Assembly (NCBI RefSeq): GCF_036016195.1
Contig: NZ_JAYWTM010000001.1
Location: 806,001-870,000 of the forward strand
Length of the DNA: 64,000 nt
From: Brenneria populi
GTDB taxonomy: Bacteria; Pseudomonadota; Gammaproteobacteria; Enterobacterales; Enterobacteriaceae
Direction of reading: 5' to 3'
A model generated the notes under the pieces. The model was not told where the DNA came from and ran no database searches. It saw only the letters and a list, made by a program, of their open reading frames with translations. Numbering within the stretch: the first letter of the stretch is position 1; each line of letters opens with the position of its first letter. Made by a program: the position numbers and the translations under genes. This document shows, in pieces, positions 44,061 to 52,770 of the stretch.

Positions 44061-44185
44061 CTGAGTTTGCTGACAACCCCGTCTGTCAGATCGAGATACA
44101 CGGGGCGACCACGGGGGTGAGGCATCCCTGCGGGAACCTCCCCCCGTGTTTCCCCTCATATCTGACTTTGTCAGTAGCCCTAGTG
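44061..44185. repeat. 125 bp palindromic element next to the ruvAB LexA box (copy E)
   Basis: The core hairpin is that of copies A-D, but the arms differ (TTTGCTGACAA... and ...TTTGTCAGTAGC). It is flanked by a perfect 15 bp direct repeat GGATGAATATCCAGC (44046-44060 and 44186-44200) that is most of the LexA box, so the duplication was made from the operator. Within the core, a C-G pair of A-D is G-C here, a compensatory change. Confidence 0.8.
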
Positions 44186-44208
44186 GGATGAATATCCAGC
44201 TTCAAATT

Positions 44209-44730
44209 TCAGCGTAGCCGCCCTGGCGCCGGATGCCGTTTCTCAACGCCCATCCGGATAAGGCTCTGGCTGGAATGACAGTGGGTAATGGCGATCGCCA
44301 GCGCGTCCGCCGCATCGGCCTGCGGGCTGGCGGATAGCTTAAGCAGCGATCGCACCATATGCTGCACCTGCTTTTTATCCGCCGCCCCAGTGCCCACCAC
44401 GGTCTGCTTTACCAGACGCGCCGCATACTCGAACACCGGCAGATCCTGATTCACCGCCGCGACGATCGCCGCGCCGCGCGCCTGCCCCAGCTTGAGCGCC
44501 GAGTCGGGGTTCTTCGCCATAAAGACCTGCTCGATGGCGAAACAATCCGGATGAAACTGGGTGATGATTTCACTCACGCCGGCATAAATCAGCTTAAGAC
44601 GCGTGGGCAAATCATCAACCACCGTACGGATGCAACCGCTGCCGAGGTAGGCGATATGACGCCCCCGCTGGCGAACGATGCCATACCCCGTCACGCGCGA
44701 ACCGGGGTCGATGCCGAGTATCACCGTCAT
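44209..44730 (-). CDS. ruvC: Crossover junction endonuclease RuvC
   Basis: Holliday junction resolvase of 173 aa. The RNase H-fold catalytic acids are visible in ILGIDPGSRVTGYG, the Glu in FAIEQVFM and the Asp pair in ADAADALAIA. It acts after RuvAB. yebC lies upstream on the same strand. Repeat E lies 23 bp after the stop, separating ruvC from ruvAB. Confidence 0.95.
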   Translation of the reverse strand: MTVILGIDPGSRVTGYGIVRQRGRHIAYLGSGCIRTVVDDLPTRLKLIYAGVSEIITQFHPDCFAIEQVFMAKNPDSALKLGQARGAAIVAAVNQDLPVFEYAARLVKQTVVGTGAADKKQVQHMVRSLLKLSASPQADAADALAIAITHCHSSQSLIRMGVEKRHPAPGRLR

Positions 44731-44793
44731 CGCGACGCTCCGTCGGTTCGCCGGGCGGAAAGGCGCGGCCGTCCCATCACCATACCGCCCCGC

Positions 44794-45537
44794 TTACAGT
44801 AATGCGGCCACCTCATCGGAGATCTCGCCGTTGTGGTAAACCTCCTGCACGTCGTCGCAGTCTTCCAGCATATCGATCAGGCGCATCAGTTTCGGCGCGG
44901 TTTCCGCGTCCATATCCGCTTTGGTCGACGGCACCATGGAAACTTCGGCCGCTTCCGCCACCAGACCGGCCGCATCCAGCGCATCTTTTACTTCGCCAAA
45001 GGTTTCCCACGGCGTGTAGACATCGATAGCGCCGTCGTCATAGGTGACGACGTCGTCCGCGCCGGCTTCCAGCGCGGCATCCATCACCGTATCTTCATCC
45101 AGGCCCGGCGCGTAAGAGATCACGCCCTTTTTGCTGAACAGGTAGGCGACGGAGCCGTCGGTTCCCAGGTTGCCGCCGCTTTTGGTGAACGCATGGCGAA
45201 CCTCGGAAACGGTGCGGTTGCGGTTGTCGCTCAGGCATTCAACCATCACGGCCGTGCCGCCGGGACCGTATCCTTCATAGATGATGGTTTCCATGTTGGC
45301 GTCGTCGTCGCCGCCCACGCCGCGGGCGATGGCGCGGTTCAGGGTATCGCGCGTCATGTTGTTGGACAGGGCTTTATCGACGGCGGCACGCAGGCGCGGG
45401 TTCGCTCCCGGGTCGCCGCCGCCCAATCTGGCGGCGGTAACCAATTCGCGGATAATTTTGGTGAAAATTTTACCGCGCTTCGCGTCCTGCGCTGCTTTAC
45501 GATGCTTTGTGTTGGCCCACTTACTATGACCTGCCAT
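44794..45537 (-). CDS. yebC: YebC/TACO1-family protein
   Basis: Conserved 247-residue cytoplasmic protein. It starts MAGHSKWANTKHRKAAQDAKRGK, the family signature, and contains GGNLGTDGSVAYLFSKKG. Homologues affect translation (TACO1, relief of ribosome stalling) or have been described as DNA-binding regulators; the role here cannot be chosen from sequence. GGAGA precedes the ATG. It sits between nudB and ruvC, as in E. coli. Confidence 0.94.
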   Translation of the reverse strand: MAGHSKWANTKHRKAAQDAKRGKIFTKIIRELVTAARLGGGDPGANPRLRAAVDKALSNNMTRDTLNRAIARGVGGDDDANMETIIYEGYGPGGTAVMVECLSDNRNRTVSEVRHAFTKSGGNLGTDGSVAYLFSKKGVISYAPGLDEDTVMDAALEAGADDVVTYDDGAIDVYTPWETFGEVKDALDAAGLVAEAAEVSMVPSTKADMDAETAPKLMRLIDMLEDCDDVQEVYHNGEISDEVAALL

Positions 45538-45560
45538 AAAAATCTCCGAAAAAAGCCTGT

Positions 45561-46004
45561 TCAGGCCGGATAAATAACAAATTCCTCAATCGCCTGCCGG
45601 TTACTCCACGACTTGGTAAGCTGCGCCGCGCTCGGCGCATCCAGCCACTGGTAGGCGAGGTGTTCGCTAATCTCCACCTCGCGTTCCCCAGGCAACGCCA
45701 GACAGAACCAGTGCTCCGTGTTGCGCGTTATTCCCGGCGCATAGCGACGTCTTAAATGAGCGAAAAGCTCAAACTCAATACAGCGCTGACAGTCAAAGAG
45801 CGATAATGCCTCGGCGGATATATCAATATTAACCTCTTCTTTAACTTCACGCCGTGCGGCGCACGCCGCGCTCTCCCCCTCTTCCAGGCTACCGGTTACC
45901 GATTGCCAGAAGTCGGGATCGTCACGCCGTTGCAGCATCAGCACCCGCCCGGTATCGCGGGCGTAAATCACCACCAGAACCGAGACGGGCCGCTTGTATG
46001 TCAT
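45561..46004 (-). CDS. nudB: Dihydroneopterin triphosphate diphosphatase NudB
   Basis: Nudix hydrolase of 147 aa acting in folate synthesis. The Nudix box is complete: GSLEEGESAACAARREVKEEV. The start at 46004 (MTYKRPVSVLVVIYA) matches E. coli and lies one base after the aspS stop, so the two are translationally linked. Confidence 0.93.
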   Translation of the reverse strand: MTYKRPVSVLVVIYARDTGRVLMLQRRDDPDFWQSVTGSLEEGESAACAARREVKEEVNIDISAEALSLFDCQRCIEFELFAHLRRRYAPGITRNTEHWFCLALPGEREVEISEHLAYQWLDAPSAAQLTKSWSNRQAIEEFVIYPA

Positions 46005-46005
46005 A

Positions 46006-47802
46006 TCATTGATTCTCGAATTTACTGTCCTGTGCGGCTTTGCCTTTTCCCACCACGGCAATGGAGAGCTCATCCAGCGCGTCGGGGTTGGCGAAACTTG
46101 GCGCTTCCGTCATCAGACAGGCGGCGGCCGTCGTTTTCGGGAAGGCGATAACATCACGGATATTATCGGTTCCGGTCAACAGCATGACCAGACGATCCAG
46201 TCCGAAAGCCAGCCCGGCGTGCGGCGGCGTGCCGAATTTCAGCGCGTCCAGCAGGAAGCCGAACTTCTCGCGCTGCTCGCGCTCGTTGATGCCCAGGATG
46301 CCGAACACCGTTTGCTGCATGTCGCCGTTATGAATGCGCACCGAACCGCCGCCTACTTCATAGCCGTTCAATACCATGTCATAAGCGTTGGCGATCGCCG
46401 CTACCGGCTGCGCCGCCAGCTCGGCGGGCGTCATATCGCGCGGAGCGGTAAACGGATGGTGCATCGCCGTCAGGCCTCCCTCTCCGTCGTCTTCAAACAT
46501 CGGGAAATCGATAACCCACAGCGGCCGCCAGCTATCTTCGTCGGTCAGACTCAGATCGCGCCCCAGCTTCAGGCGCAGCGCGCCCAGCGCATCCGTGACC
46601 ACGCTGGCGCTGTCGGCGCCGAAGAACAGAATATCGCCGTCGACGGCGGCGGTGCGTTCCAATAACGCGGACAGTAGCGCCTCGTTAAGGAATTTCGCCA
46701 CCGGACTCTGTATCCCTTCAAGCCCTTTGGCGCGCTCATTGACTTTGATATAAGCCAATCCTTTCGCGCCGTAAATTTCGATAAATTTGCCGTATTCATC
46801 AATTTGCTTACGGCTCAGTTTCGCGCCGCCCGGCACCCGAATCGCCGCGACGCGGCCTTTGGCGTCATTCGCCGGGCCGGAGAATACTTTAAATTCAATA
46901 TCCTTAACCAGATCGTCCACATCAACCAGCTCCAGTGGATTACGCAGATCCGGCTTGTCCGAACCAAAACGGCGCATGGCTTCGGCGAAGGTCATGATCG
47001 GGAAATCGCCCAGCTCGACGCCGTTGATTTCCAGCCACAGCTGGCGCACCATTTTTTCCATCACCTCGCGCACCTGCGGCGCGGTCATGAATGAGGTTTC
47101 GACGTCGATCTGCGTAAATTCAGGCTGACGGTCGGCGCGCAAATCTTCATCGCGGAAGCATTTGACGATTTGGTAATAGCGGTCGAAACCGGACATCATC
47201 AGCAGCTGTTTGAATAGCTGGGGAGACTGCGGCAAGGCGTAAAATTTGCCCTTATGCACCCGGCTTGGCACCAGATAGTCACGCGCGCCCTCCGGCGTCG
47301 CTTTGGTCAGCATCGGCGTTTCAATATCCAGAAAGCCATGCGCATCCATGAACCGCCGGACAAAGCTGGTAATGCGCGCACGGGTTTTCAGGCGCTGCGC
47401 CATTTCAGGACGGCGCAGGTCCAGATAACGGTACTTAAGGCGCGCCTCTTCCGTATTGGTCTGGTTCGAATCCAGCGGCAGCGGCTCGGCGCGGTTGATG
47501 ATCGTCAGCGCAGTGGCCAGGACTTCGACTTCACCGGTGGCCATATCCTTATTAATCTGATTATCCGGACGGGCGCGTACGACGCCTTTAAGCTGGATAC
47601 AGAATTCGTTGCGCAGTTCGGCCGCCTGTTTCAGCACATCCTGACGATCCGGGTCAAAAAACACCTGAACCAGACCTTCGCGGTCACGCATGTCGATAAA
47701 AATCAAACCACCCAGATCGCGGCGGCGGTTAACCCAACCGCACAATGTCACTTCCTGGCCCACATGGGACAAATTCAACTGTCCGCAATATTCAGTACGC
47801 AT
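46006..47802 (-). CDS. aspS: Aspartyl-tRNA synthetase
   Basis: Class IIb synthetase of 598 aa. The N-terminal anticodon-binding OB fold (MRTEYCGQLNLSHVGQEVTLCGWVNRRRD), the catalytic core with motif 2 FRDEDLRADRQPEFTQ, the GAD insertion domain, and motif 3 GLAFGLDRLVMLLTG are visible. Length and sequence match E. coli AspS (590). First gene of aspS-nudB-yebC-ruvC. Confidence 0.96.
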   Translation of the reverse strand: MRTEYCGQLNLSHVGQEVTLCGWVNRRRDLGGLIFIDMRDREGLVQVFFDPDRQDVLKQAAELRNEFCIQLKGVVRARPDNQINKDMATGEVEVLATALTIINRAEPLPLDSNQTNTEEARLKYRYLDLRRPEMAQRLKTRARITSFVRRFMDAHGFLDIETPMLTKATPEGARDYLVPSRVHKGKFYALPQSPQLFKQLLMMSGFDRYYQIVKCFRDEDLRADRQPEFTQIDVETSFMTAPQVREVMEKMVRQLWLEINGVELGDFPIMTFAEAMRRFGSDKPDLRNPLELVDVDDLVKDIEFKVFSGPANDAKGRVAAIRVPGGAKLSRKQIDEYGKFIEIYGAKGLAYIKVNERAKGLEGIQSPVAKFLNEALLSALLERTAAVDGDILFFGADSASVVTDALGALRLKLGRDLSLTDEDSWRPLWVIDFPMFEDDGEGGLTAMHHPFTAPRDMTPAELAAQPVAAIANAYDMVLNGYEVGGGSVRIHNGDMQQTVFGILGINEREQREKFGFLLDALKFGTPPHAGLAFGLDRLVMLLTGTDNIRDVIAFPKTTAAACLMTEAPSFANPDALDELSIAVVGKGKAAQDSKFENQ

Positions 47803-48068
47803 CGCTATGTCCTTTTACTCAGCCGCGCAACTCACCCTTTTCGTCAGCCTCTGGCGGTTGAAAAAGCCGTGGTCTCTTCGCTGGGCGGCATGGTTTTTCT
47901 GGATTACTGTCCGGTGAAAAAAGGCGGCTATTATAAAGGAAATTCACCCGGACGATAAGTGTGAAGGTAACGCTCTACAGGGTGTCCGCACACTCTTTTT
48001 ACTAATTTTCGTTATCGGTTAATAAAATGACCGTTAATATAAGGCCAATTTGTTACCGGAACAAAATC

Positions 48069-48884
48069 ATGCATATCGGATTACCCCAGTGGCAACATCC
48101 CGCCTGGAGCCGTTTAGGGCTGTGCGATCTGGCCGACTATTCCCGCTACTTTAACTGCGTTGAAGGGAATACCACGTTTTACGCCTTACCCGGTCGCGAG
48201 CTGGTTATGCGCTGGCGGGGCATGACGACGGATGATTTTCGCTTCTGTTTTAAATTCCCGTCCGTCATCAGCCACCAGGCGGCCCTGCGTCACTGCGAAC
48301 AGGATGTGGCCAGCTTTTTTCAGTGTCTGGAACCGCTTGCCGCGCGCATCGGACAACTCTGGCTGCAACTGCCGGCGGCCTTTGGTCCGGCGCAACTCCC
48401 CGCGCTGTGGCAATTCCTCGATGCGCTGCCCCAAGGGTTCAGCTACGGCGTGGAGGTCCGCCACCCTCGGTTTTTCGCCAAGGGCGACGATGAGCGCGCC
48501 TTGAACCAGGGGCTACGGCAGCGCGGCGTCAACCGAACGATCATGGACAGCCGGCCCGTCCATCATGCCGCGCCGGACAGCCCGGCGATGCGCGAGGCGC
48601 AGCGCAAAAAACCGCGCGTGCCGGTGCATGCGGTATTAACCGCGTCTCAGCCCATTATTCGTTTTATCGGCAGCGAAAATCTTGCGGAAAACCTGCATTG
48701 GTTTCAACCCTGGCTAACCAAACTGCCGCAGTGGACGGACAGCGCGCGGCCCTTTCTGTTTATTCATACGCCGGATATCGGCGACGCCCCCGCGCTGGCG
48801 CAACAGCTTTGGCCGCTGCTCGCCGCTGTCGTCCCCGCGCTGCCGGCGCCGCCGGACTGGCCTCAGCAGGCATCTCTGTTTTAG
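48069..48884 (+). CDS. yecE: YecE family protein (DUF72)
   Basis: A 271-residue TIM-barrel-like protein matching E. coli YecE along its length: MHIGLPQWQHPAWSRLG, FNCVEGNTTFYALP, DDFRFCFKFP, RGVNRTIMDSRPVH. Function is not established. The start at 48069 fits the family; the upstream in-frame ATG adds 14 unrelated residues. E. coli yecD, which would precede it, is absent. Confidence 0.92.
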   Translation: MHIGLPQWQHPAWSRLGLCDLADYSRYFNCVEGNTTFYALPGRELVMRWRGMTTDDFRFCFKFPSVISHQAALRHCEQDVASFFQCLEPLAARIGQLWLQLPAAFGPAQLPALWQFLDALPQGFSYGVEVRHPRFFAKGDDERALNQGLRQRGVNRTIMDSRPVHHAAPDSPAMREAQRKKPRVPVHAVLTASQPIIRFIGSENLAENLHWFQPWLTKLPQWTDSARPFLFIHTPDIGDAPALAQQLWPLLAAVVPALPAPPDWPQQASLF

Positions 48885-49086
48885 CCGCCGGCGATGAGCC
48901 GCGGTTAGTCGCCGCCAACGCTTAGCCATTCGGGCTCCATTAGTCTTTTTACTTATAAAAAAGATCGTCGCCGCTTTTCTTTTTAATAAGGTATTCCAAT
49001 AAAAAAAGTTGGCTTTACAGGCGACAGCTTTGATGCGGAAAGCTATCATTCTGCAAGCCGTTTTCGGTTAGATCATGGAGTTAAAA

Positions 49087-49482
49087 ATGGTAAGCGCACT
49101 CTACGTAGTGCTTGGCGCATTGTTGCTGATTAAGCTATCTATCGACGTCGTGAAACTCAGAATGCAGTACCGCGTGGCCTATGGAGACGGCGGGTTTTAC
49201 GAACTGCAAACGGCCATTCGGGTACATGGCAATGCGGTGGAATATATTCCTATCGGCGCGATTTTACTGGTGCTGATGGAAATGAACGGCGCGATGGTGG
49301 CAACCATCCATCTATGCGGCATTTTGCTGATTATTGGGCGTTTATTTCACTACTACGGCCTGCGCCAGCGCGAATTCCGCTGGCGGCGCTCGGGCATGAT
49401 GGCAACCTATGTCTCCCTGGTTCTGATGTCGCTGCTCAATCTCTACTACCTGCCGTGGGAAATGGTATTTACACTGAGCTAA
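49087..49482 (+). CDS. yecN: YecN, MAPEG-family inner-membrane protein
   Basis: A 131-residue membrane protein with four hydrophobic segments, related to MAPEG glutathione-dependent proteins. Conserved stretches: RMQYRVAYGDGGFYELQTAIRVHGNAVEYIPI and FRWRRSGMMATY. The start MVSALYVVLGA at 49087 has GGAG six bases upstream and matches E. coli; an ATG 12 bp earlier lies too close to that site. Confidence 0.9.
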   Translation: MVSALYVVLGALLLIKLSIDVVKLRMQYRVAYGDGGFYELQTAIRVHGNAVEYIPIGAILLVLMEMNGAMVATIHLCGILLIIGRLFHYYGLRQREFRWRRSGMMATYVSLVLMSLLNLYYLPWEMVFTLS

Positions 49483-49694
49483 TCGCTTATATCAACTTGC
49501 CGACGCCGCCGAATCGCGCGCCCGTCCGCCTGCCGGCTGAAAGATGACGGCGATATCGCCCAAATAATGCGCGCTGTCGGACAAAGCCGACACGCCCGCA
49601 GTTTGCAGTATGTATGAAGGGCATACATGCTTTCTTACGCCATTCTGCTAGAATGCTTTCCCTCATTTATTTATCTCAGCCACTATTTTTCGCC

Positions 49695-50438
49695 ATGCCA
49701 AACCGCGACATGCTTTTTTCCGCGCCGATCGCCAATCTGGGCGATTGGACATTCGACGAACGCGTTGCCGAAGTTTTTCCCGATATGATTCAACGATCGG
49801 TGCCCGGCTATTCCAACATCATTTCGATGATCGGCATGCTGGCGGAACGTTTTGTCCAACCGGATAGCCAGATCTACGATCTGGGCTGCTCGTTAGGCGC
49901 CGCCACGCTGTCGATGCGGCGTAATATTCGCGTTCCGGGCTGTAAAATCATCGCGGTGGATAACTCCCCGGCGATGGTCAAACGCTGCCGCAACCATATT
50001 GACGCCTTTCGCGCCGACACGCCGGTCGACATTCTAGAGGCCGATATCCTCGATGTTGAAATCGAAAACGCGTCTATGGTCGTTCTGAACTTTACGCTGC
50101 AGTTTCTCGAACCGAACCAGCGTCAGCGGCTGATCGATAGGATTTATCAGGGCTTAATACCGGGCGGCGCGCTGGTGCTGTCTGAAAAATTCAGCTTTGC
50201 CGACGCCGAAGTGGATGAGCTGTTATTCAATATGCACCACGACTTCAAGCGCGCAAACGGCTATAGCGAATTGGAGATAAGCCAGAAGCGCAGCATGCTG
50301 GAAAACGTCATGCTGACGGACTCCGTCGACACGCATAAAAATCGGTTGAAACTGGCGGGCTTTGAGCACGGCGAACTCTGGTTCCAGTGCTTCAATTTTG
50401 GTTCATTATTAGCGATCAAAACAGGGGAACAGGGATGA
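49695..50438 (+). CDS. cmoA: Carboxy-SAM synthase CmoA
   Basis: SAM-dependent enzyme of 247 aa that converts SAM and prephenate to carboxy-SAM for tRNA wobble modification (cmo5U34). Key parts: DWTFDERVAEVFPDMIQRSVPGYSNIISMIG, the SAM site YDLGCSLGAATLSMRR and LNFTLQFLEP. The start at 49695 (MPNRDMLFSAPI) matches E. coli. It overlaps cmoB by 4 bp, so product and user are co-made. Confidence 0.95.
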   Translation: MPNRDMLFSAPIANLGDWTFDERVAEVFPDMIQRSVPGYSNIISMIGMLAERFVQPDSQIYDLGCSLGAATLSMRRNIRVPGCKIIAVDNSPAMVKRCRNHIDAFRADTPVDILEADILDVEIENASMVVLNFTLQFLEPNQRQRLIDRIYQGLIPGGALVLSEKFSFADAEVDELLFNMHHDFKRANGYSELEISQKRSMLENVMLTDSVDTHKNRLKLAGFEHGELWFQCFNFGSLLAIKTGEQG

Positions 50439-51406
50439 TCGATTTCGGCAACTTTTATCAGCAAATCGCCACAGGACCGCTCAGCCACTGGCTGAATACG
50501 CTGCCCTCGCAGTTGAGCAGTTGGCAGCAGGAGTCGCTGCACGGTAAATTCAAGCTGTGGTTCAATACGCTGGAGCATCTTCCCGCCCTGACGCCCACGC
50601 ACCTGGATCTCGCCGCCGGCGTCGCCGCCGCTATGGCGCCCGATATTGCCGCCGGACAGCGGGAAGGCATTGAAATGCTGCTGCGCAACCTGATGCCGTG
50701 GCGAAAAGGCCCGTTCTCCCTTTACGGCGTCGATATCAATACCGAATGGCGATCCGACTGGAAATGGCAGCGCGTGCTTCCCCACATCAGCCCGTTACGA
50801 GATCGCCTGGTTCTCGATGTCGGTTGCGGCAGCGGCTATCATCTGTGGCGCATGGTAGGCGAAGGCGCGCGGCTGGCCGTCGGCATTGATCCCATGCAGC
50901 TGTTCTTATGCCAGTTTGAAGCGGTACGTAAACTGTTGGGCGGCGATCGGCGCGCCCACGTTCTGCCCCTGGGAATAGAACAGCTGCCTGAACTGGCGGC
51001 GTTTGACAGCGTATTTTCCATGGGCGTGCTGTATCACCGCCGCTCCCCGCTCGACCACCTATGGCAATTGAAAAACCAGCTGGTGTCCGGCGGCGAGCTG
51101 GTGTTGGAAACGCTGGTCGTCGAAGGGGACGAACATCAGGTGCTGGTGCCGGGAGATCGCTATGCGCAGATGCGCAACGTCTACTTTATCCCCTCGCCCG
51201 CCGCGCTGACGCAATGGCTGGCGAAATGTGGATTTATCGACGTTCGGGTCGTGGATATTTGCGTCACCACGCCGGAGGAACAGCGCACAACCGATTGGAT
51301 GCCCACCGAATCGCTGGCCGATTTTCTCGATCCGAACGACCGCGGCAAAACCATCGAGGGCTACCCCGCGCCGGTGCGCGCCGTATTGGTCGCCCGTAAA
51401 CCCTGA
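50435..51406 (+). CDS. cmoB: tRNA U34 carboxymethyltransferase CmoB
   Basis: A 323-residue enzyme that transfers the carboxymethyl group of carboxy-SAM to 5-hydroxyuridine 34 of several tRNAs. Conserved: NLMPWRKGPFSLYGV, the cofactor site VLDVGCGSGYHLWRM, and FSMGVLYHRRSPLDHL. Start MIDFGNFYQQI at 50435 as in E. coli. Ends at a hairpin. Confidence 0.95.
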   Translation: MIDFGNFYQQIATGPLSHWLNTLPSQLSSWQQESLHGKFKLWFNTLEHLPALTPTHLDLAAGVAAAMAPDIAAGQREGIEMLLRNLMPWRKGPFSLYGVDINTEWRSDWKWQRVLPHISPLRDRLVLDVGCGSGYHLWRMVGEGARLAVGIDPMQLFLCQFEAVRKLLGGDRRAHVLPLGIEQLPELAAFDSVFSMGVLYHRRSPLDHLWQLKNQLVSGGELVLETLVVEGDEHQVLVPGDRYAQMRNVYFIPSPAALTQWLAKCGFIDVRVVDICVTTPEEQRTTDWMPTESLADFLDPNDRGKTIEGYPAPVRAVLVARKP

Positions 51407-51413
51407 TGCCATT

Positions 51414-51430
51414 CCCGGCGACGCGCCGGG
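51414..51430 (+). terminator. Stem-loop after cmoB
   Basis: CCCGGCG-ACG-CGCCGGG (7 bp stem) followed by ATTTTAT lies 8 bp past the cmoB stop and just before the convergent flavoprotein gene end. Confidence 0.6.
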
Positions 51431-51436
51431 ATTTTA

Positions 51437-51976
51437 TCACCCTTCCGGAAGTTTGGATCGCATCATCTCTTTTCGATCAATCCGCCGGCCATCCACAATA
51501 AAGGTACCGTCGCCCACCGCGTGAATCGTTCTCTTCTCGATCCGCGCGGCGTCGTAATACGCGGCGACACCGTCCAGCACGACGATGTCGTGCTGCGCGA
51601 TAATATCGACCACCCGGCACTCTATGTTGGCCAGGCTCTCCTTGATAAGGGGCGCCCGGACATGCCTGCCGCGCACCGGCGTAAGGCCGAACCGGTGAAA
51701 TTTATCGGTGTTCCGCCCTGAACAGATCCCGATACCGACGACCGTATCTATCATATCGACGGTGGGAATTGAAAGAACGCACTCTCTTGATGTTCGCAGC
51801 GCGGCATAGGAGTAATTCCACGCCCCGGTGGTAATGGCGAACGACGCCGAGAACCCCAGCACCATCGTCCAACTGATGGTCATTACATTGTCTTTCTTGC
51901 CATCATGGGTCGTAACCAGGATAACCGGCCCCGCCTCTATCAGGGTGAACGCTTTTTCAATAGGAAGATCTTGCAT
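51437..51976 (-). CDS. Flavin reductase-like (FMN-binding) protein
   Basis: A 179-residue protein of the flavin-reductase-like split-barrel family: GPVILVTTHDGKKDNVMTISW, GAWNYSYAALRTSRECVLSIP and CSGRNTDKFHRFGLTPV, the usual FMN-binding pattern with a conserved S-G-R/K segment. Known relatives reduce flavins, quinones or ferric complexes. A GGAGGA site decides the start at 51976. A 25 bp Fur-like palindrome lies 50 bp upstream, suggesting iron control. It is not at this locus in E. coli. Confidence 0.82.
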   Translation of the reverse strand: MQDLPIEKAFTLIEAGPVILVTTHDGKKDNVMTISWTMVLGFSASFAITTGAWNYSYAALRTSRECVLSIPTVDMIDTVVGIGICSGRNTDKFHRFGLTPVRGRHVRAPLIKESLANIECRVVDIIAQHDIVVLDGVAAYYDAARIEKRTIHAVGDGTFIVDGRRIDRKEMMRSKLPEG

Positions 51977-52022
51977 TTCTCCTCCATACTCCACTCATGG
52001 AGCGCGTATGCTAAAAGCTAGT

Positions 52023-52047
52023 ATTGATAATGATTCCTATTATCAAT
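52023..52047. promoter_or_regulatory. Fur-like palindrome upstream of the flavoprotein gene
   Basis: ATTGATAAT (52023-52031) and ATTATCAAT (52039-52047) form a perfect inverted repeat with a 7 bp spacer. The inner 19 bp match the Fur consensus at 15 of 19 positions. It lies between the minus-strand flavoprotein and the + strand small membrane gene, and could control either. Confidence 0.7.
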
Positions 52048-52316
52048 ACAATATCAGCGTTGGGTATAGCCGATGACCAACATATATCTCCTAAGTGTTG
52101 ACGCTAGGCTACGTCACCTTCGGGCGACTCTTTTGGAGGAACAATGGTTGGTTGCCGACAATAAAAAGCATCTACGGCGGATGATGCGTCCATGTAGCGC
52201 GCTTTTCCAACGGCTATCTGCCAGTAAACCACAACCCGCGCGCGTATCGTTTGTCGCAGGAACAGATCGATGTCTGCTACGCGCGATAGATACGCAGCCC
52301 AAGAGATAGCATAAGT
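52048..52316. other. Intergenic stretch with a doubtful 78-codon frame
   Basis: A + frame at 52073-52309 has no ribosome site and unremarkable composition. GGAGGA (52134-52139) is followed by an ATG with only six codons (52144-52164), a possible leader peptide. Nothing else was recognised. Confidence 0.3.
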
Positions 52317-52511
52317 ATGATTTATCCGCCTTTCGTTTCCCTGTTGGTCTTTTTGTATATCCTGATAATGATCCCGGCGTTGTCGCTTATCGAGAAAGCC
52401 CTGGCATCAACCAAGATCGGGAAGATACCTTTTCTACGCAAGGCCATTACGACGATTATCATCGTCGCCTCTACTTTGCTATTTTTTGCCGTTTTATCTC
52501 AACTTAGATAA
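52317..52511 (+). CDS. Small two-span membrane protein (64 aa)
   Basis: Hydrophobic segments FVSLLVFLYILIMIPALSL and ITTIIIVASTLLFFAVL flank a short basic loop (KALASTKIGKIPFLRK), giving a hairpin-like inner-membrane topology. The ribosome site is weak. I do not recognise the family. The Fur-like site 270 bp upstream might include it in an iron response, but this is speculative. Confidence 0.55.
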   Translation: MIYPPFVSLLVFLYILIMIPALSLIEKALASTKIGKIPFLRKAITTIIIVASTLLFFAVLSQLR

Positions 52512-52662
52512 ACGGCGGCGTTTTCGCCACGGCCTCGCGCCGCCGGACGCCACGAGATTTTCTCCGGGCGGTGGACATATCGCCCCACACCATAACCGGA
52601 TACGGCCCATCCTGGTTCGAAACCTAACGCCTCGCTACAAAAACGACGCATCAAGATTAAAG

Positions 52663-52691
52663 AAAAAAAGCCCCGGCAACGCGCCGGGGCT
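52663..52691 (-). terminator. Intrinsic terminator downstream of cutC
   Basis: On the minus strand a perfect 9 bp stem AGCCCCGGC-GCGTT-GCCGGGGCT runs into a T-rich tract of about seven bases. It lies 80 bp past the cutC stop. Confidence 0.8.
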
Positions 52692-52770
52692 TGGTACTCG
52701 CAAGCAGACCTGATGGCGTGCTGCGCGGCAAGGTGCTCTGGCAGGCAGACTCTCCCTCGGCCTGATATAT

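Noticed and set aside
52073..52309. 78-codon + frame upstream of the small membrane gene
   Set aside because: No ribosome site, no recognisable pattern; the nearby GGAGGA serves a different, six-codon frame.
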